A stretch of DNA of 64,000 nt from Zhengella mangrovi (GCF_002727065.1 NZ_PDVP01000001.1:434001-498000), one strand, 5' to 3'. Positions 1-9,016 are shown, numbered from the stretch's first letter. The notes: a model not told the origin generated them from the letters alone. Numbers and translations are program-made.

Positions 1-1
1 C

Positions 2-667
2 ATGGCCATGCGCCGCATGGTCCTCCTGCGGCTGCTTGTGGTCGCCTCGGCCGTCGTCGGCATCACCTACGCGGCCGCGATCCTGAACGACCCGGTCTCG
101 ACCTTCTGGGAAAGCCTGCTGATCACCACCAACCTGGTGCAACTCGGCTGGACCTGGCTGGCCGATCGCCGCACGGTGTTCTCGAACGAGGAACGGGCGC
201 TCGCCGACAACCTCCTGCCGGGTCTCCCGCCGGCGGCAAGTCTCCGCTTCATCCGCCAGGGAGCATGGACGGACCTGGCGCAGGGCACGATCCTGGTAAG
301 GCAGGGCGAACCGGTCGCCAGCCTGGCCTGGATCGCCGCCGGCGAGGTTGGCGTGATGATCGATCGGCGGCACATCGGCCATTGCGGCAAGGGCGAGATC
401 ATCGGCGAATTCTCCGCCATGAGCGGTGACCCTGCCACCGCCACGGTCGTGGCAGTCACGCCGGCGCGCGTATGGATGATGGATGCCGAACGGCTGCGCG
501 CGCTCGCAGGGCGCGGTGATCCGACCGCGCTGGCGCTGGAGGCCGGCCTCTCCCGCGACATCCGCCGCAAGCTTGGCCGGGCCAACCGACGTTTCTTGGA
601 AATGGCCGTCCGCGCAGCGGCAACGGCCCCGGGTGTGCCTATCCGCGATTGTCCAGCCGCGCCATGA
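2..667 (+). CDS. Membrane-anchored cyclic nucleotide-binding (Popeye-like) protein, probably 5'-truncated by the window edge
   Basis: The 221 codons start at base 2, so the true start may lie outside the window. The N-terminus is hydrophobic (residues 6-27 and about 33-50, a region with ILNDPVSTFWESLLITTNL), followed by a cyclic nucleotide-binding fold at about residues 75-190, with the GEFSAMSGDPATATV stretch where the family has its phosphate-binding cassette. This order of membrane helices then a cNMP fold matches bacterial Popeye-type proteins, which usually have one or two more helices at the N-terminus; those would be upstream. Role is unknown, probably a cAMP/cGMP-responsive membrane protein. 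It converges on add and overlaps its 3' end by 29 bases. Confidence 0.7.
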   Translation: MAMRRMVLLRLLVVASAVVGITYAAAILNDPVSTFWESLLITTNLVQLGWTWLADRRTVFSNEERALADNLLPGLPPAASLRFIRQGAWTDLAQGTILVRQGEPVASLAWIAAGEVGVMIDRRHIGHCGKGEIIGEFSAMSGDPATATVVAVTPARVWMMDAERLRALAGRGDPTALALEAGLSRDIRRKLGRANRRFLEMAVRAAATAPGVPIRDCPAAP

Positions 668-1622
668 GGGCTGCCCGCGTCGCATCGTCGACGAACGCGG
701 CCTCCAGCGCCGTGCGCGTGATCTCGAGCAGCGCCTGGTCGTCAAGGCCGAAATGCTCCTGCGCGATGGCGTATTCGCGCCCGATCGTGGAATGGAAATG
801 GGGCGGGTCGTCGGAATTCAGCGTTACGCGGCAGCCGGCCTGCATCAGGGCCGGGAACGGATGGTCGGCGAAGGAGGGGAAGACATCCAGCGCGATGTTG
901 GAGCCTGGGCAGCATTCCAGCACGACGCCCTCGTCCGCGATCCGCCGCACCAGGTCCGGGTTCTCGATGGCGCGCACCCCGTGCCCGATGCGCGAGGGAT
1001 GGATGTGGTCCAGCGCGCTGGCCACGCTTTCCCAGCCGCACAATTCGCCGGCATGCACGGTGATGCCGAGCCCGGCATCGCGGGCAAGGTCGAAGGCCGG
1101 CACGAAATCGGCAAGGTTGCCCAGGCGTTCGTCACCCGCCATGCCGAATCCGGAAACGACGGACCGGTCGCAGGTGGTGGCGAAACGGGCGGCATCCATC
1201 ACCGAATCCACGCCGAAATGCCGGACGCCGGTGACGATCTGGCGCGATTCGATGCCGGTTCGGGCCTTCGCCCGCGCCATGCCTTCCGCCAGGCCCTCCG
1301 TGTAGGCTTCGGGGGAAAGGCCAGCGTGCCGGGCATGGTCCGGCGAGGTGAAGAACTCCGCGTAAATGGCGCCTTCCGCCGCTATTCCCGTCAGGTAGTC
1401 CTCGGCCAGCAGGGCGTAGTCGTCGGCGGTGCGGAACAGGGCCGCGGCTGCGTCATAGGCTGCAAGGAAACTGGTGAAATCCTGCCAGACATATGCGCCG
1501 TCGCGGATGAAAGCCGACATGTCGGCGCCGTATTTTTTGGCTTGCCTGAGCACGAGGGCCGGGGCGGCCGCGCCCTCGATATGGCAATGGATTTCGGCCT
1601 TGGGCAGCATGGACACCGGCAT
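639..1622 (-). CDS. add: Adenosine deaminase
   Basis: This 327-residue protein converts adenosine to inosine in purine salvage, in the cytoplasm. It shows the metal ligands of the family in order: HCH at residues 12-14, HAGE at 190-193 with the catalytic Glu193, RIGHG at 211-215, and NSDDPP at 269-274 with the metal-binding Asp. Length is normal for bacterial Add. The ATG at 1622 is preceded by a good GGAGG ribosome site. The gene stands alone, is divergent from ubiE and is convergent with the cyclic nucleotide-binding protein gene. Some bacterial members of this family deaminate adenine instead, so the substrate is inferred from overall similarity. Confidence 0.92.
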   Translation of the reverse strand: MPVSMLPKAEIHCHIEGAAAPALVLRQAKKYGADMSAFIRDGAYVWQDFTSFLAAYDAAAALFRTADDYALLAEDYLTGIAAEGAIYAEFFTSPDHARHAGLSPEAYTEGLAEGMARAKARTGIESRQIVTGVRHFGVDSVMDAARFATTCDRSVVSGFGMAGDERLGNLADFVPAFDLARDAGLGITVHAGELCGWESVASALDHIHPSRIGHGVRAIENPDLVRRIADEGVVLECCPGSNIALDVFPSFADHPFPALMQAGCRVTLNSDDPPHFHSTIGREYAIAQEHFGLDDQALLEITRTALEAAFVDDATRAALMARLDNRG

Positions 1623-1748
1623 TTCCCCTCCGTCGGTCGCGCCTGATGCGCGCGGCGTCCTTGCATGCGCCGCTTCATCGCGGTTTTCACGATAGCGCGG
1701 CCGGGATTTATCTTCTATGGTCCCGCGCGAATTTGAAGGTGGATATCA

Positions 1749-2525
1749 ATGTCAGGCAACCGGACAACCGCCGCCGGCGGCATGGAGACGAGCTACGGCT
1801 TCCGCACGGTGGACAGCGGCCAGAAACAGGGGCTCGTCAACGAGGTCTTCCACAAGGTCGCCGAGCGTTACGACATCATGAACGACCTGATGTCGGCCGG
1901 CCTGCACCGGGCCTGGAAGGATGCCATGGTCGCATGGCTCAACCCGCCGAAGCGGCCGGGCTGGCGTGTGCTCGACGTTGCCGGCGGCACCGGCGACATC
2001 GCCTTCCGCATCCTCGAAGCCTCCGGCCGCAACGCCGAGGCAACGGTCCTGGATATCAACGGCTCCATGCTGGCCGTGGGCCAGGACCGTGCTGCGAAGC
2101 GCGGGCTGGACGGGCTGGTCACCTTCGTCGAGGCCAACGCGGAGGAACTGCCCTTCGCCGACGAGACCTTCGACGCCTACACGATCGCCTTCGGCATCCG
2201 CAACGTGCCGCGTATCGAGGTGGCACTGGCGGAAGCCTACCGGGTGCTCAAGACTGGCGGCCGGATCATGGTGCTCGAATTTTCCGACGTCGACATGCCC
2301 TTCCTCGATCGCATCTACGAAGCCTGGTCCTTCAATGCCATTCCGCGCATCGGGCAGGCGGTCACCGGCGATGGCGAGCCTTACCGGTACCTCGTCGAAT
2401 CCATCCGCAAGTTCCCCAACCAGCGCGATTTCGCCACCATGATCGGGCGCGCCGGTTTCGAACGCGTCACCTGGCGCGACTATTCCGGCGGCATCTGCGC
2501 GCTTCATTCCGGCTGGAAACTGTAA
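1749..2525 (+). CDS. ubiE: Ubiquinone/menaquinone C-methyltransferase
   Basis: The 258-residue protein is an S-adenosylmethionine-dependent methyltransferase that adds the C-2 (benzoquinol) methyl group in ubiquinone synthesis. Visible signs are the family signature [17 protein letters not shown] at residues 41-57, the SAM-binding glycine motif LDVAGGTGD at 75-83, and the GIRNVPR stretch further on. ubiB follows seven bases after its stop, so the two are surely one operon; coaBC lies just beyond. The order ubiE-ubiB-coaBC is common in Rhizobiales. A menaquinone role is unlikely in an alphaproteobacterium but cannot be excluded. Confidence 0.95.
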   Translation: MSGNRTTAAGGMETSYGFRTVDSGQKQGLVNEVFHKVAERYDIMNDLMSAGLHRAWKDAMVAWLNPPKRPGWRVLDVAGGTGDIAFRILEASGRNAEATVLDINGSMLAVGQDRAAKRGLDGLVTFVEANAEELPFADETFDAYTIAFGIRNVPRIEVALAEAYRVLKTGGRIMVLEFSDVDMPFLDRIYEAWSFNAIPRIGQAVTGDGEPYRYLVESIRKFPNQRDFATMIGRAGFERVTWRDYSGGICALHSGWKL

Positions 2526-2532
2526 CCATACG

Positions 2533-4107
2533 ATGAGCACGATCGGCGCATATTTCCGGCTGGCCCGCGCGGGCTGGATCATGGTCCGCGAAGGCGTCAT
2601 CGCCGCCGCACCGGGCGAGCACCTCGAAGGCCTGCCGCGCCTCGGCTGGCAGGCCGCCAGGCTGCTCGCGCGCCGCCGCGTGCGGGAGCGCGACCGGTCC
2701 GAGCGCATGTCCCGGGCGCTGAACCGCCTCGGACCGTCCTACGTGAAGCTCGGCCAGTTCATGGCCACCCGGCCGGATGTCGTCGGACGCGAGATCGCCC
2801 TCGATCTCGCCCACCTGCAGGACCGGATGGACTTCTTCCCCGAGACCGCGGCCCGCAAGGCGGTGGAAACCTCGCTCGGCCGTCCCGTCGAGGACGTTTT
2901 TTCCCGTTTCGATCCGCCGATTGCCGCTGCCTCCATCGCCCAGGTCCATCCCGGCGAGGTGGACGACATCAACGGCTGGCGCAAGGTTGCGGTCAAGGTC
3001 ATCCGTCCCGGCGTCCGCGAGCGTTTCGCCCATGACAACGAGGCCTTTCTGCTGCTGTCGCAACTCCAGGAGCGCTTTATCCCGGCCACGCGCCGCCTGC
3101 GCCCTGTCGAGGTGACGCGGACGCTGGAGCGCTCCACGCGGATCGAGATGGATCTGCGCCTGGAGGCTGCCGCCCTGTCGGAAATGGCCGCCAACACAGC
3201 CGAGGATCCGGGGTTCCGCCTGCCACTGGTCGACTGGGAACGGACCGGCCGCGATGTGCTGACGATGGAATGGATCGACGGCATCAAGATGTCGAACATC
3301 GAGGCCTTGCGTGCCTCCGGTCACGACCTGGAAAAACTGGCCGCCACCATTATCCAGTCCTTCCTGCGCCACGCCCTGCGCGACGGCTTCTTCCACGCCG
3401 ACATGCACCCCGGCAACCTTTTCGTCGACGATGCCGGACACATCGTTGCCGTCGACCTTGGCATTGCCGGGCGTATCGGCAAGAAGGAACGCCGCTTCCT
3501 GGCCGAAATTCTCTACGGCTTCATCACCCGCGACTATCGCCGCGTCGCCGAGGTGCATTTCGAGGCCGGCTATGTGCCCGAGCGCCATGATGTCGCCAGC
3601 TTCGCCCAGGCCATCCGGGCCATTGGTGAACCGATCCATGGCCAGTCGGCCGAGACCATTTCCATGGCGAAGCTGCTCACCCTGCTTTTCGAAGTGACGG
3701 AACTCTTCGACATGGAGACGCGGCCCGAACTGCTCCTGTTGCAGAAGACCATGGTTGTCGTGGAGGGCGTCGCCCGCGAGCTCGATCCCGCCTTCAACAT
3801 GTGGAAGACCGCCGAACCGGTGGTCGGTGACTGGATCCGCGCCAATCTTGGCCCCCGCGGCATGGCCGAGGACGCCCGCGAGGGGATCGGCGCCCTCGTC
3901 AGCCTTGCCCGCCAGGCCCCGGAATTTTCCCGTCGCGCCGAACGCCTCTCGCGCGAGATCGATGCCATGGCCGAGAACGGCCTGCGCTTCGACGAGGAAA
4001 CGGCTCGCGCGATCGGCAAGGCCGAGGCCCGTCACACCCGGTCGGGCCGGATCGCCCTGTGGGTCATCGCCGCCTGCGCCATCTGGATTGCCTGGCAGGT
4101 CAGCTGA
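2533..4107 (+). CDS. ubiB: Ubiquinone biosynthesis atypical kinase UbiB
   Basis: This 524-residue protein of the ABC1/ADCK/UbiB family is an atypical kinase/ATPase needed for ubiquinone synthesis, probably supporting the hydroxylation steps or lipid handling at the membrane. Family features are VKLGQF at residues 71-76, the alanine-rich loop AAASIAQVH at 131-139, the nucleotide-binding Lys in VAVKVIRPG at 152-160, and HADMHPGN followed by the DLG metal motif. A single C-terminal membrane helix (about residues 506-523) anchors it. It is the second gene of the ubiE operon. Its end lies 65 bases before the coaBC start chosen here. Confidence 0.95.
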   Translation: MSTIGAYFRLARAGWIMVREGVIAAAPGEHLEGLPRLGWQAARLLARRRVRERDRSERMSRALNRLGPSYVKLGQFMATRPDVVGREIALDLAHLQDRMDFFPETAARKAVETSLGRPVEDVFSRFDPPIAAASIAQVHPGEVDDINGWRKVAVKVIRPGVRERFAHDNEAFLLLSQLQERFIPATRRLRPVEVTRTLERSTRIEMDLRLEAAALSEMAANTAEDPGFRLPLVDWERTGRDVLTMEWIDGIKMSNIEALRASGHDLEKLAATIIQSFLRHALRDGFFHADMHPGNLFVDDAGHIVAVDLGIAGRIGKKERRFLAEILYGFITRDYRRVAEVHFEAGYVPERHDVASFAQAIRAIGEPIHGQSAETISMAKLLTLLFEVTELFDMETRPELLLLQKTMVVVEGVARELDPAFNMWKTAEPVVGDWIRANLGPRGMAEDAREGIGALVSLARQAPEFSRRAERLSREIDAMAENGLRFDEETARAIGKAEARHTRSGRIALWVIAACAIWIAWQVS

Positions 4108-4172
4108 ACGCCGATTGCCTTTGCGTGGACAATGTGATTGCATCGCAATCATCTTGCTTGCGGAGTGCAATC

Positions 4173-5594
4173 ATGGCTTCGATCACCATTCGCAATCTCG
4201 ACCCGGCAATCAAGGACGCGCTGCGCCTGCGGGCGGCGGCCAATGGCCGGTCGATGGAGGAAGAGGCACGGATCTACCTCGCCGAACTCGCGGCCGCGAC
4301 GGACCTTCCTCCGGCCGTCACGCCGGCATCCGCGCCGGTCGAGACGGCGTCGGGCATCCGCCAGACGCTGGCCGGCCGCCGCGTCCTGCTGGTCATCGGG
4401 GGCGGGATTGCCGCCTACAAGTGCCTTGACCTGATCCGCCGGCTGCGTGAGCGCGGGGCAGGCGTTCGCTGCATCATGACAGCCGCGGCCCGCGAGTTCA
4501 TCACCGAATTAGCGGTCGGCGCGCTCACGGCGGACCGGGTCTTCACCGATCTCTTCTCGCGTGAGGACGAACAGGATGTCGGCCATATCCGCCTGGCGCG
4601 GGAAGCCGACCTCATCGTCGTTGCCCCTGCCACCGCGGACCTGATGGCAAAGATGGCCAATGGCCTGGCCAATGACCTGGCATCCGCCGTGCTGCTGGCC
4701 ACCAACCGCCCGGTCCTTGTCGCCCCCGCCATGAACCCCGCCATGTGGACCCATGCCGCGACGCGGCGCAACCGTGCCACGCTGGCCGGCGACGGCATCG
4801 CCTTCGTTGGCCCGGGCCGGGGCGAAATGGCCGAGAGCGGCGAGGCCGGCGAAGGGCGCATGGCGGAACCCATGCAGATCGTCGCCGCCGTGGAAACCAT
4901 GCTCGACCGCGCCCCGAAGCCGCTCAAGGGCAAGCGCGTCATCGTGACCTCGGGACCGACCCACGAGCCGATCGACCCGGTGCGCTACATCGCCAACCGT
5001 TCGTCGGGCAAGCAGGGGCATGCCATTGCCGCGGCGCTCGCCAGGCTCGGGGCCGACGTGCGTCTCGTCTCCGGTCCCGTATCGATACCCGACCCCGCCG
5101 GCGTGGCGGTGACCCACGTGGAAAGCGCGCGCGAGATGATGCAGGCCGTCGAAACCCTGCTGCCGGCTGAAGCCGGCGTGTTCGTCGCCGCCGTTGCCGA
5201 TTACCGCGTGGAGAACGCCGCGGCGCAGAAGATCAAGAAGGAAGGGTCTGCCGGTGCGCCGGAACTGCGGCTGACCGAGAACCCGGACATCCTGAAGACG
5301 GTCGGCCATCACGAGAACCGTCCGCGCCTTGTTATCGGCTTTGCTGCCGAAACCCACGGTGTGGTCGAGCATGCCCGCGGCAAGCTGGCACGCAAGGGTG
5401 CCGACCTGATCGTCGCCAACGACGTATCGGCGGGAACCGGCATTGGCGAAACGGGCGTGATGGGCGCCGACCGCAACCGGGTCGTCATCGTGTCCGCCTC
5501 CGGCGAGGAGACGTGGCCCGAAATGGGCAAGGATCAGGTGGCTGAGCGGCTGGCGGCGATGATTGCCGAGCGGCTCGAAACCATCACCGTATGA
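4173..5594 (+). CDS. coaBC: FitA-like ribbon-helix-helix domain fused to CoaBC (phosphopantothenoylcysteine decarboxylase / phosphopantothenate-cysteine ligase)
   Basis: The protein (473 residues) makes 4'-phosphopantetheine from phosphopantothenate in coenzyme A synthesis. After residue 65 or so the order is normal: CoaC flavin-binding part with VIGGGIAAYK (about 73-82), catalytic His in DVGHIRLA (about 134), PAMNPAMW, then the CoaB part with GPTHEPIDPVRYI and RSSGKQG. The odd part is the N-terminus: residues 1-45 (MASITIRNLDPAIKDALRL, then GRSMEEEARIYL) closely resemble the ribbon-helix-helix DNA-binding antitoxin FitA. The ATG at 4173 has a GGAG site and keeps this domain; a longer frame to 4059 exists but overlaps ubiB and has no domain. 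No PIN toxin gene follows. The enzyme call is firm; the role of the extra domain is unknown. Confidence 0.93.
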   Translation: MASITIRNLDPAIKDALRLRAAANGRSMEEEARIYLAELAAATDLPPAVTPASAPVETASGIRQTLAGRRVLLVIGGGIAAYKCLDLIRRLRERGAGVRCIMTAAAREFITELAVGALTADRVFTDLFSREDEQDVGHIRLAREADLIVVAPATADLMAKMANGLANDLASAVLLATNRPVLVAPAMNPAMWTHAATRRNRATLAGDGIAFVGPGRGEMAESGEAGEGRMAEPMQIVAAVETMLDRAPKPLKGKRVIVTSGPTHEPIDPVRYIANRSSGKQGHAIAAALARLGADVRLVSGPVSIPDPAGVAVTHVESAREMMQAVETLLPAEAGVFVAAVADYRVENAAAQKIKKEGSAGAPELRLTENPDILKTVGHHENRPRLVIGFAAETHGVVEHARGKLARKGADLIVANDVSAGTGIGETGVMGADRNRVVIVSASGEETWPEMGKDQVAERLAAMIAERLETITV

Positions 5595-5609
5595 GGCGGC
5601 GCCGCTGAG

Positions 5610-5915
5610 TCAGTTCGGCGAAGAGCGGGTCACGATCTGGTGGCAGGGCGTGTAGCGCTTGTTTTCGAGCAGGCCGCCCCCGTAACTTTGCTGAATCTGG
5701 TTGTCTGCCCGTGCCGCTGCTGACTGGCAGCGCGATTGCGAGCCTTCGACCACGCGCCAGCTTCCCTGTTGCAACTGTCCGGATGAGTCGCGGTAAACGA
5801 AGACACGTTCAGCCATCCACGCCCGCCCGTCATCGCGATGATGCCGGTGGTCGTCGGCAAGGGCAGGGGTGGCGAGGGCGGCCGAAAGGCCGGCAAGCAG
5901 GGCAAGAAGCTTCAT
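5610..5915 (-). CDS. Small secreted protein of unknown function
   Basis: A 101-residue protein with a clear Sec signal peptide (MKLLALLAGLSAALATPALA, cleavage before DDHRHH near residue 20), then a short His/Asp-rich segment and a domain with two cysteines (SRCQSA and TPCHQI), which could form one disulfide in the periplasm. An alternative in-frame ATG lies four codons upstream at 5927. The longer open frame to 6053 has no signal peptide at its start and is unlikely. The gene converges on coaBC with a 15-base gap. I do not recognise the family. Confidence 0.65.
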   Translation of the reverse strand: MKLLALLAGLSAALATPALADDHRHHRDDGRAWMAERVFVYRDSSGQLQQGSWRVVEGSQSRCQSAAARADNQIQQSYGGGLLENKRYTPCHQIVTRSSPN

Positions 5916-6152
5916 GGTCGTCTCCATGGCTGGCGGCAGGACCATCTGCCTGTCCGGTTGCGGCCGGGAAGAAGGAAGACAGATCGTGGCCGTCTTGTGA
6001 CGTCTTGTATTTGAACGAGTTCTAGGCACGTGCGTTCCCGGGACGGCTTGCAAGCCTGCACCGATCTGTTGAACAATCCGTTGCGATCGGATGCATTGCG
6101 CCGGGGGCGCGGCTGCCTATTTTCAGGAAAACCTTTCAAGGAGGGCATGACC

Positions 6153-7073
6153 ATGTCCATTCGACCGATCAGGCAGATTTCCGGCACCCGTCCCACGCTC
6201 GAAGGGGCAGGCGTTCATCTTCACCGCGTCTTCGGCTTCGGCGACCCCTCGCTGACCGACCCGTTTCTGATGATGGACGATTTCCGCAACGACCGCCCGG
6301 AGGAATACGCGGCCGGGTTCCCATGGCATCCGCACCGCGGCATCGAGACCATCACCTATGTGCTGGCCGGCACGGTGGATCACGCCGACAGCCTGGGCAA
6401 TGCCGGCACGCTTGGCGCCGGTTCCGTGCAATGGATGACGGCCGGGTCCGGCATCCTGCACCAGGAAATGCCGAAGGGTGATGCCTTCGGCCGCATGCAT
6501 GGCTTCCAGCTCTGGGCCAACCTGCCCGCCGACCGCAAGATGACCAGCCCGCGCTACCAGGACATCCAGGCCAAGGAAATTCCCGAGGTCATTGATGACG
6601 ACGGCACGAAGGTCCGCGTGGTTGTCGGCGAGTTCTGGGGCAAGACCGGCCCCGTGGACGGCATCGCCGCCGACCCGCAGTATCTCGATATCACCGTGCC
6701 GGCCGGCAAGCGAAAGACCTTCAAGGTCGATACCTACCGCAATGCCTTCGCCTACATTTTCGAAGGCTCGGCGACTTTCCGCGATGCCTCCCGTCCCTTC
6801 GGCGTGCTGGTGGAAAAGGAAGTTGCCGGCGAGGAGGTCCATGTTCGCGACATGTCCGGCAACCGCACGCTCGTTATCTTCGACACCGGTGACGAAGTGA
6901 CGGTTCAGGCGGGCGAAAAGGGCGTCCGCTTCCTGCTGGTTTCCGGCAAGCCGATCCGCGAGCCGGTCGCCTGGCATGGCCCGATCGTCATGAACACCCA
7001 GGAAGAACTCGCGCAGGCCTTCCGGGAATTGCACAACGGCTCCTTCATCCGCGAAGGCGCCCGGTTCGAGTGA
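6153..7073 (+). CDS. Pirin family protein
   Basis: A 306-residue bicupin of the pirin family. The N-terminal cupin carries the metal ligands in PWHPHRGIETITYVLAG and GSGILHQEMP (two His from HPH, then His and Glu from HQE), so the iron or other metal site looks intact. Some bacterial pirins are quercetin 2,3-dioxygenases, others regulate pyruvate dehydrogenase; the substrate here cannot be told. Two ATGs are possible, 6147 and 6153; the AAGGAGG site at 6138-6144 is better spaced for 6153. The gene stands alone. Confidence 0.88.
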   Translation: MSIRPIRQISGTRPTLEGAGVHLHRVFGFGDPSLTDPFLMMDDFRNDRPEEYAAGFPWHPHRGIETITYVLAGTVDHADSLGNAGTLGAGSVQWMTAGSGILHQEMPKGDAFGRMHGFQLWANLPADRKMTSPRYQDIQAKEIPEVIDDDGTKVRVVVGEFWGKTGPVDGIAADPQYLDITVPAGKRKTFKVDTYRNAFAYIFEGSATFRDASRPFGVLVEKEVAGEEVHVRDMSGNRTLVIFDTGDEVTVQAGEKGVRFLLVSGKPIREPVAWHGPIVMNTQEELAQAFRELHNGSFIREGARFE

Positions 7074-7082
7074 CCGAAAAAG

Positions 7083-7107
7083 GCCCGGCGGACACCGTCC
7101 GCCGGGC
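7083..7107 (-). terminator. Rho-independent terminator reading leftward
   Basis: An 11-base perfect inverted repeat (GCCCGGCGGAC / GTCCGCCGGGC, three-base loop) is followed on the minus strand by a run of five T. It would stop transcripts of the LuxR-type gene that ends at 7322, or act as a barrier against the convergent pirin gene. Confidence 0.65.
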
Positions 7108-7321
7108 GAAATGCCGCGTTCGGGACAAGCAACGCGGATTTGGCAATTTTATTTTCAGTCAAAGATGTTTAGGTGATGAAATCCCGTAAATTCCCGGTTC
7201 GCTCGTGTTGCTGCGGGCTCCGCCCATCGCGTTGCCGGCAGAGCAAGCTCTGAATGGCGGTCTCGCCGGAACGGGCTGCAATCCGGGTTCGAGAGCGGGT
7301 CCCGCGCTCGATGGCTGCACG

Positions 7322-8053
7322 CTAGAGCAGGTTGAAGAATATCGCCTTGGCCGCCGCCTCCGTGGTGTTGTTGGACCGCATCTTCTTGCGCGCGGAAACG
7401 AGATAGGCCTCCACCGTCTTGCGCGACAGGTTCATGCGATAGGCGATCTGGTCGCTGGTCAGGCCGGCTGCCGCGTGGGACAGCACCGACCGCTCCCGCT
7501 CGGACAGTGCGAAAGTCAGCCGCGCGAACGTGGCGCGGAAATCCGCGTCGAAATCCTGCACGCGCGTGATGATCTGCCGGGCGTTGTCGTGCCAGGTGGC
7601 CTCGAATTCCCTGGCCGGACTGTCGCAGGCACACAGGCCGAAGCCGCCGCATAGGGAGGTGTCGTGCGCGAAAACGGGAATGGTGACGCCGACGGGCGTG
7701 AGGCTGCCGGATTCCGTGGGCGCCGCATCCGCCTGGATCTTGCCCCGGCCGCGCAGTGTCGGCATGGCGGACCAGAGCGTCGGCTCGTCGGATTCGAACA
7801 CCCGGAGGACCGAGAAGTCGCCCTCGGCAATGCCGCGCACGGTCACCGCATCCAGGCACGCATCCGGCGGCGTTGTTTTCCAGATGGCGAACCGCGCATG
7901 TCCGTCCGTGCCGTTCAATTGCGACTGGACATGGCTGATGCCATAGAACATGGCGCCGATCCGGAATTCCAGGAGATCGGAGGCCAGCCCCTCCCAGGCA
8001 ACCTCGAATACCCTGGCGAGAACCGTTCGATCCGCCGTTCCGCCACGTGACAC
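7322..8053 (-). CDS. LuxR-type regulator with autoinducer-binding-like domain (solo)
   Basis: The 243-residue protein has an N-terminal domain of the autoinducer-binding type (about 1-165) and a C-terminal LuxR helix-turn-helix (about 175-240: LSERERSVLSHAAAGLTSDQ, then the recognition helix in LSRKTVEAYLVSARKKM). The ligand-site residues of classical LuxR proteins are only weakly kept. No luxI-type synthase is present in the window, so it is a solo. It is clearly related to the regulator at 9106-9870: both end in a (T/A)EA(A/V)AKAIFF tail. An imperfect palindrome lies 53 bases upstream and may be its operator. Confidence 0.85.
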   Translation of the reverse strand: MSRGGTADRTVLARVFEVAWEGLASDLLEFRIGAMFYGISHVQSQLNGTDGHARFAIWKTTPPDACLDAVTVRGIAEGDFSVLRVFESDEPTLWSAMPTLRGRGKIQADAAPTESGSLTPVGVTIPVFAHDTSLCGGFGLCACDSPAREFEATWHDNARQIITRVQDFDADFRATFARLTFALSERERSVLSHAAAGLTSDQIAYRMNLSRKTVEAYLVSARKKMRSNNTTEAAAKAIFFNLL

Positions 8054-8105
8054 TGTCTTCCCCCTGCATGATGAGTGCTACTTTTCATTGAATAGAAGCA
8101 ACATC

Positions 8106-8127
8106 AATACGGTAAAATTCCCGTATT
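8106..8127. promoter_or_regulatory. Candidate LuxR-type operator palindrome
   Basis: Seven-base perfect arms AATACGG and CCGTATT flank an eight-base centre (TAAAATTC), giving a 22-base near-palindrome of the size of a lux box. It lies upstream of the LuxR-type gene that starts at 8053. A related but broken copy (CCCGTAAATTCCCGG) is at about 7187-7201 beyond the other end of the gene. Binding is an inference. Confidence 0.45.
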
Positions 8128-8237
8128 AGGAGAATAAGCAGTCCGTGTATCAGTCAGAACGGAAATATTGAAAGTAATGCATGGGGGCAACATTGGCCGG
8201 CGCAGGCCCGCATGGCCGCGGGAACGGCGGGCGGTCA

Positions 8238-8270
8238 AGAAAAAACCCGGCGGTTTGCCCGCCGGGTTTC
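8238..8270 (-). terminator. Rho-independent terminator of the peroxiredoxin gene
   Basis: Ten-base arms AACCCGGCGG (8244-8253) and CCGCCGGGTT (8259-8268) with a five-base loop are followed on the minus strand by six T. It sits 24 bases past the stop of the peroxiredoxin gene. Confidence 0.8.
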
Positions 8271-8293
8271 CGTTTTGGCGCTCGATCGGACGG

Positions 8294-8950
8294 TCAGGCC
8301 GTCGGATCCTTGATGGTGCGCAGGTAGGGCAGCACCACCTTGACGTCGCCGAACTTCTCCTTCGCCTGGTCCGTGGTCAGCGACAGGGCCACGATCACGT
8401 CTTCGCCCGGGCGCCAGTTGGCCGGCGTGGCGATCGGCACGCCGTCGGTCGCCATCACGGCGTCGAGCGCACGCAGCACTTCGGCGAAGTTGCGGCCCAC
8501 CGACATCGGGTAGGTCATCATCAGGCGCACCTTCTTGTCCGGACCGATGATGAACACCGAGCGCACGGTGGCGGTGTCGGCCGGCGTGCGGCCATCCGGC
8601 AGGTAGGCCTCTGCCGGCAGCATGTCGAATGCCTTGGACAGCTCCAGGCTGGTATCGGCAACGATCGGGAAGAAGGCCGAAGCCTTCGAGACCTGCTCGA
8701 TGTCGCCCTTCCACTTCTTGTGTTCCTCGACGTTGTCGACGGAAATGCCGAGCACCTTCACGCCGCGCTTTTCCCATTCGTCCTTGAGCTGGGCAACGGC
8801 ACCGAACTCGGTCGTGCAGACCGGGGTGAAGTCCTTGGGATGGGAGAAGAGAATGGCGTAGCTGTCGCCGATGAAGTCATGCAGGGCGAACGTGCCGTGG
8901 TCGGTCTCGACGGTGATGTTCGGCACGGTGTCATTGATGCGAAGCGCCAT
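8294..8950 (-). CDS. 1-Cys peroxiredoxin (Prx6 type)
   Basis: A 218-residue thiol peroxidase that reduces hydrogen peroxide and organic peroxides. The peroxidatic cysteine is Cys45 in HPKDFTPVCTTEF, and it is the only cysteine in the protein, which marks the 1-Cys subgroup. The C-terminal dimerisation part (GVPIATPANWRPGEDVIV) is also typical of Prx6. The gene lies between two LuxR-type regulators on the same strand and has its own terminator. Two adjacent hairpins at 9017-9051 lie in its upstream region. Confidence 0.93.
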   Translation of the reverse strand: MALRINDTVPNITVETDHGTFALHDFIGDSYAILFSHPKDFTPVCTTEFGAVAQLKDEWEKRGVKVLGISVDNVEEHKKWKGDIEQVSKASAFFPIVADTSLELSKAFDMLPAEAYLPDGRTPADTATVRSVFIIGPDKKVRLMMTYPMSVGRNFAEVLRALDAVMATDGVPIATPANWRPGEDVIVALSLTTDQAKEKFGDVKVVLPYLRTIKDPTA

Positions 8951-9016
8951 GGAAGCCTGTCTCCTGGTTTGTCAGAAATGGATCATCAGGTCTGGATATA
9001 TGCATGTATTCTGTGC

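Noticed and set aside
2467-4170. 567-codon minus-strand frame over ubiB
   Set aside because: Antisense shadow of a clearly coding UbiB gene; no domain or ribosome site.
4059-4172. Upstream extension of coaBC to 4059
   Set aside because: It overlaps the end of ubiB, adds no domain, and a good ribosome site precedes the ATG at 4173.
4173-4310. A separate FitA-FitB toxin-antitoxin locus
   Set aside because: There is no stop between the FitA-like domain and CoaBC and no PIN-domain gene follows, so it is not a free antitoxin gene here.
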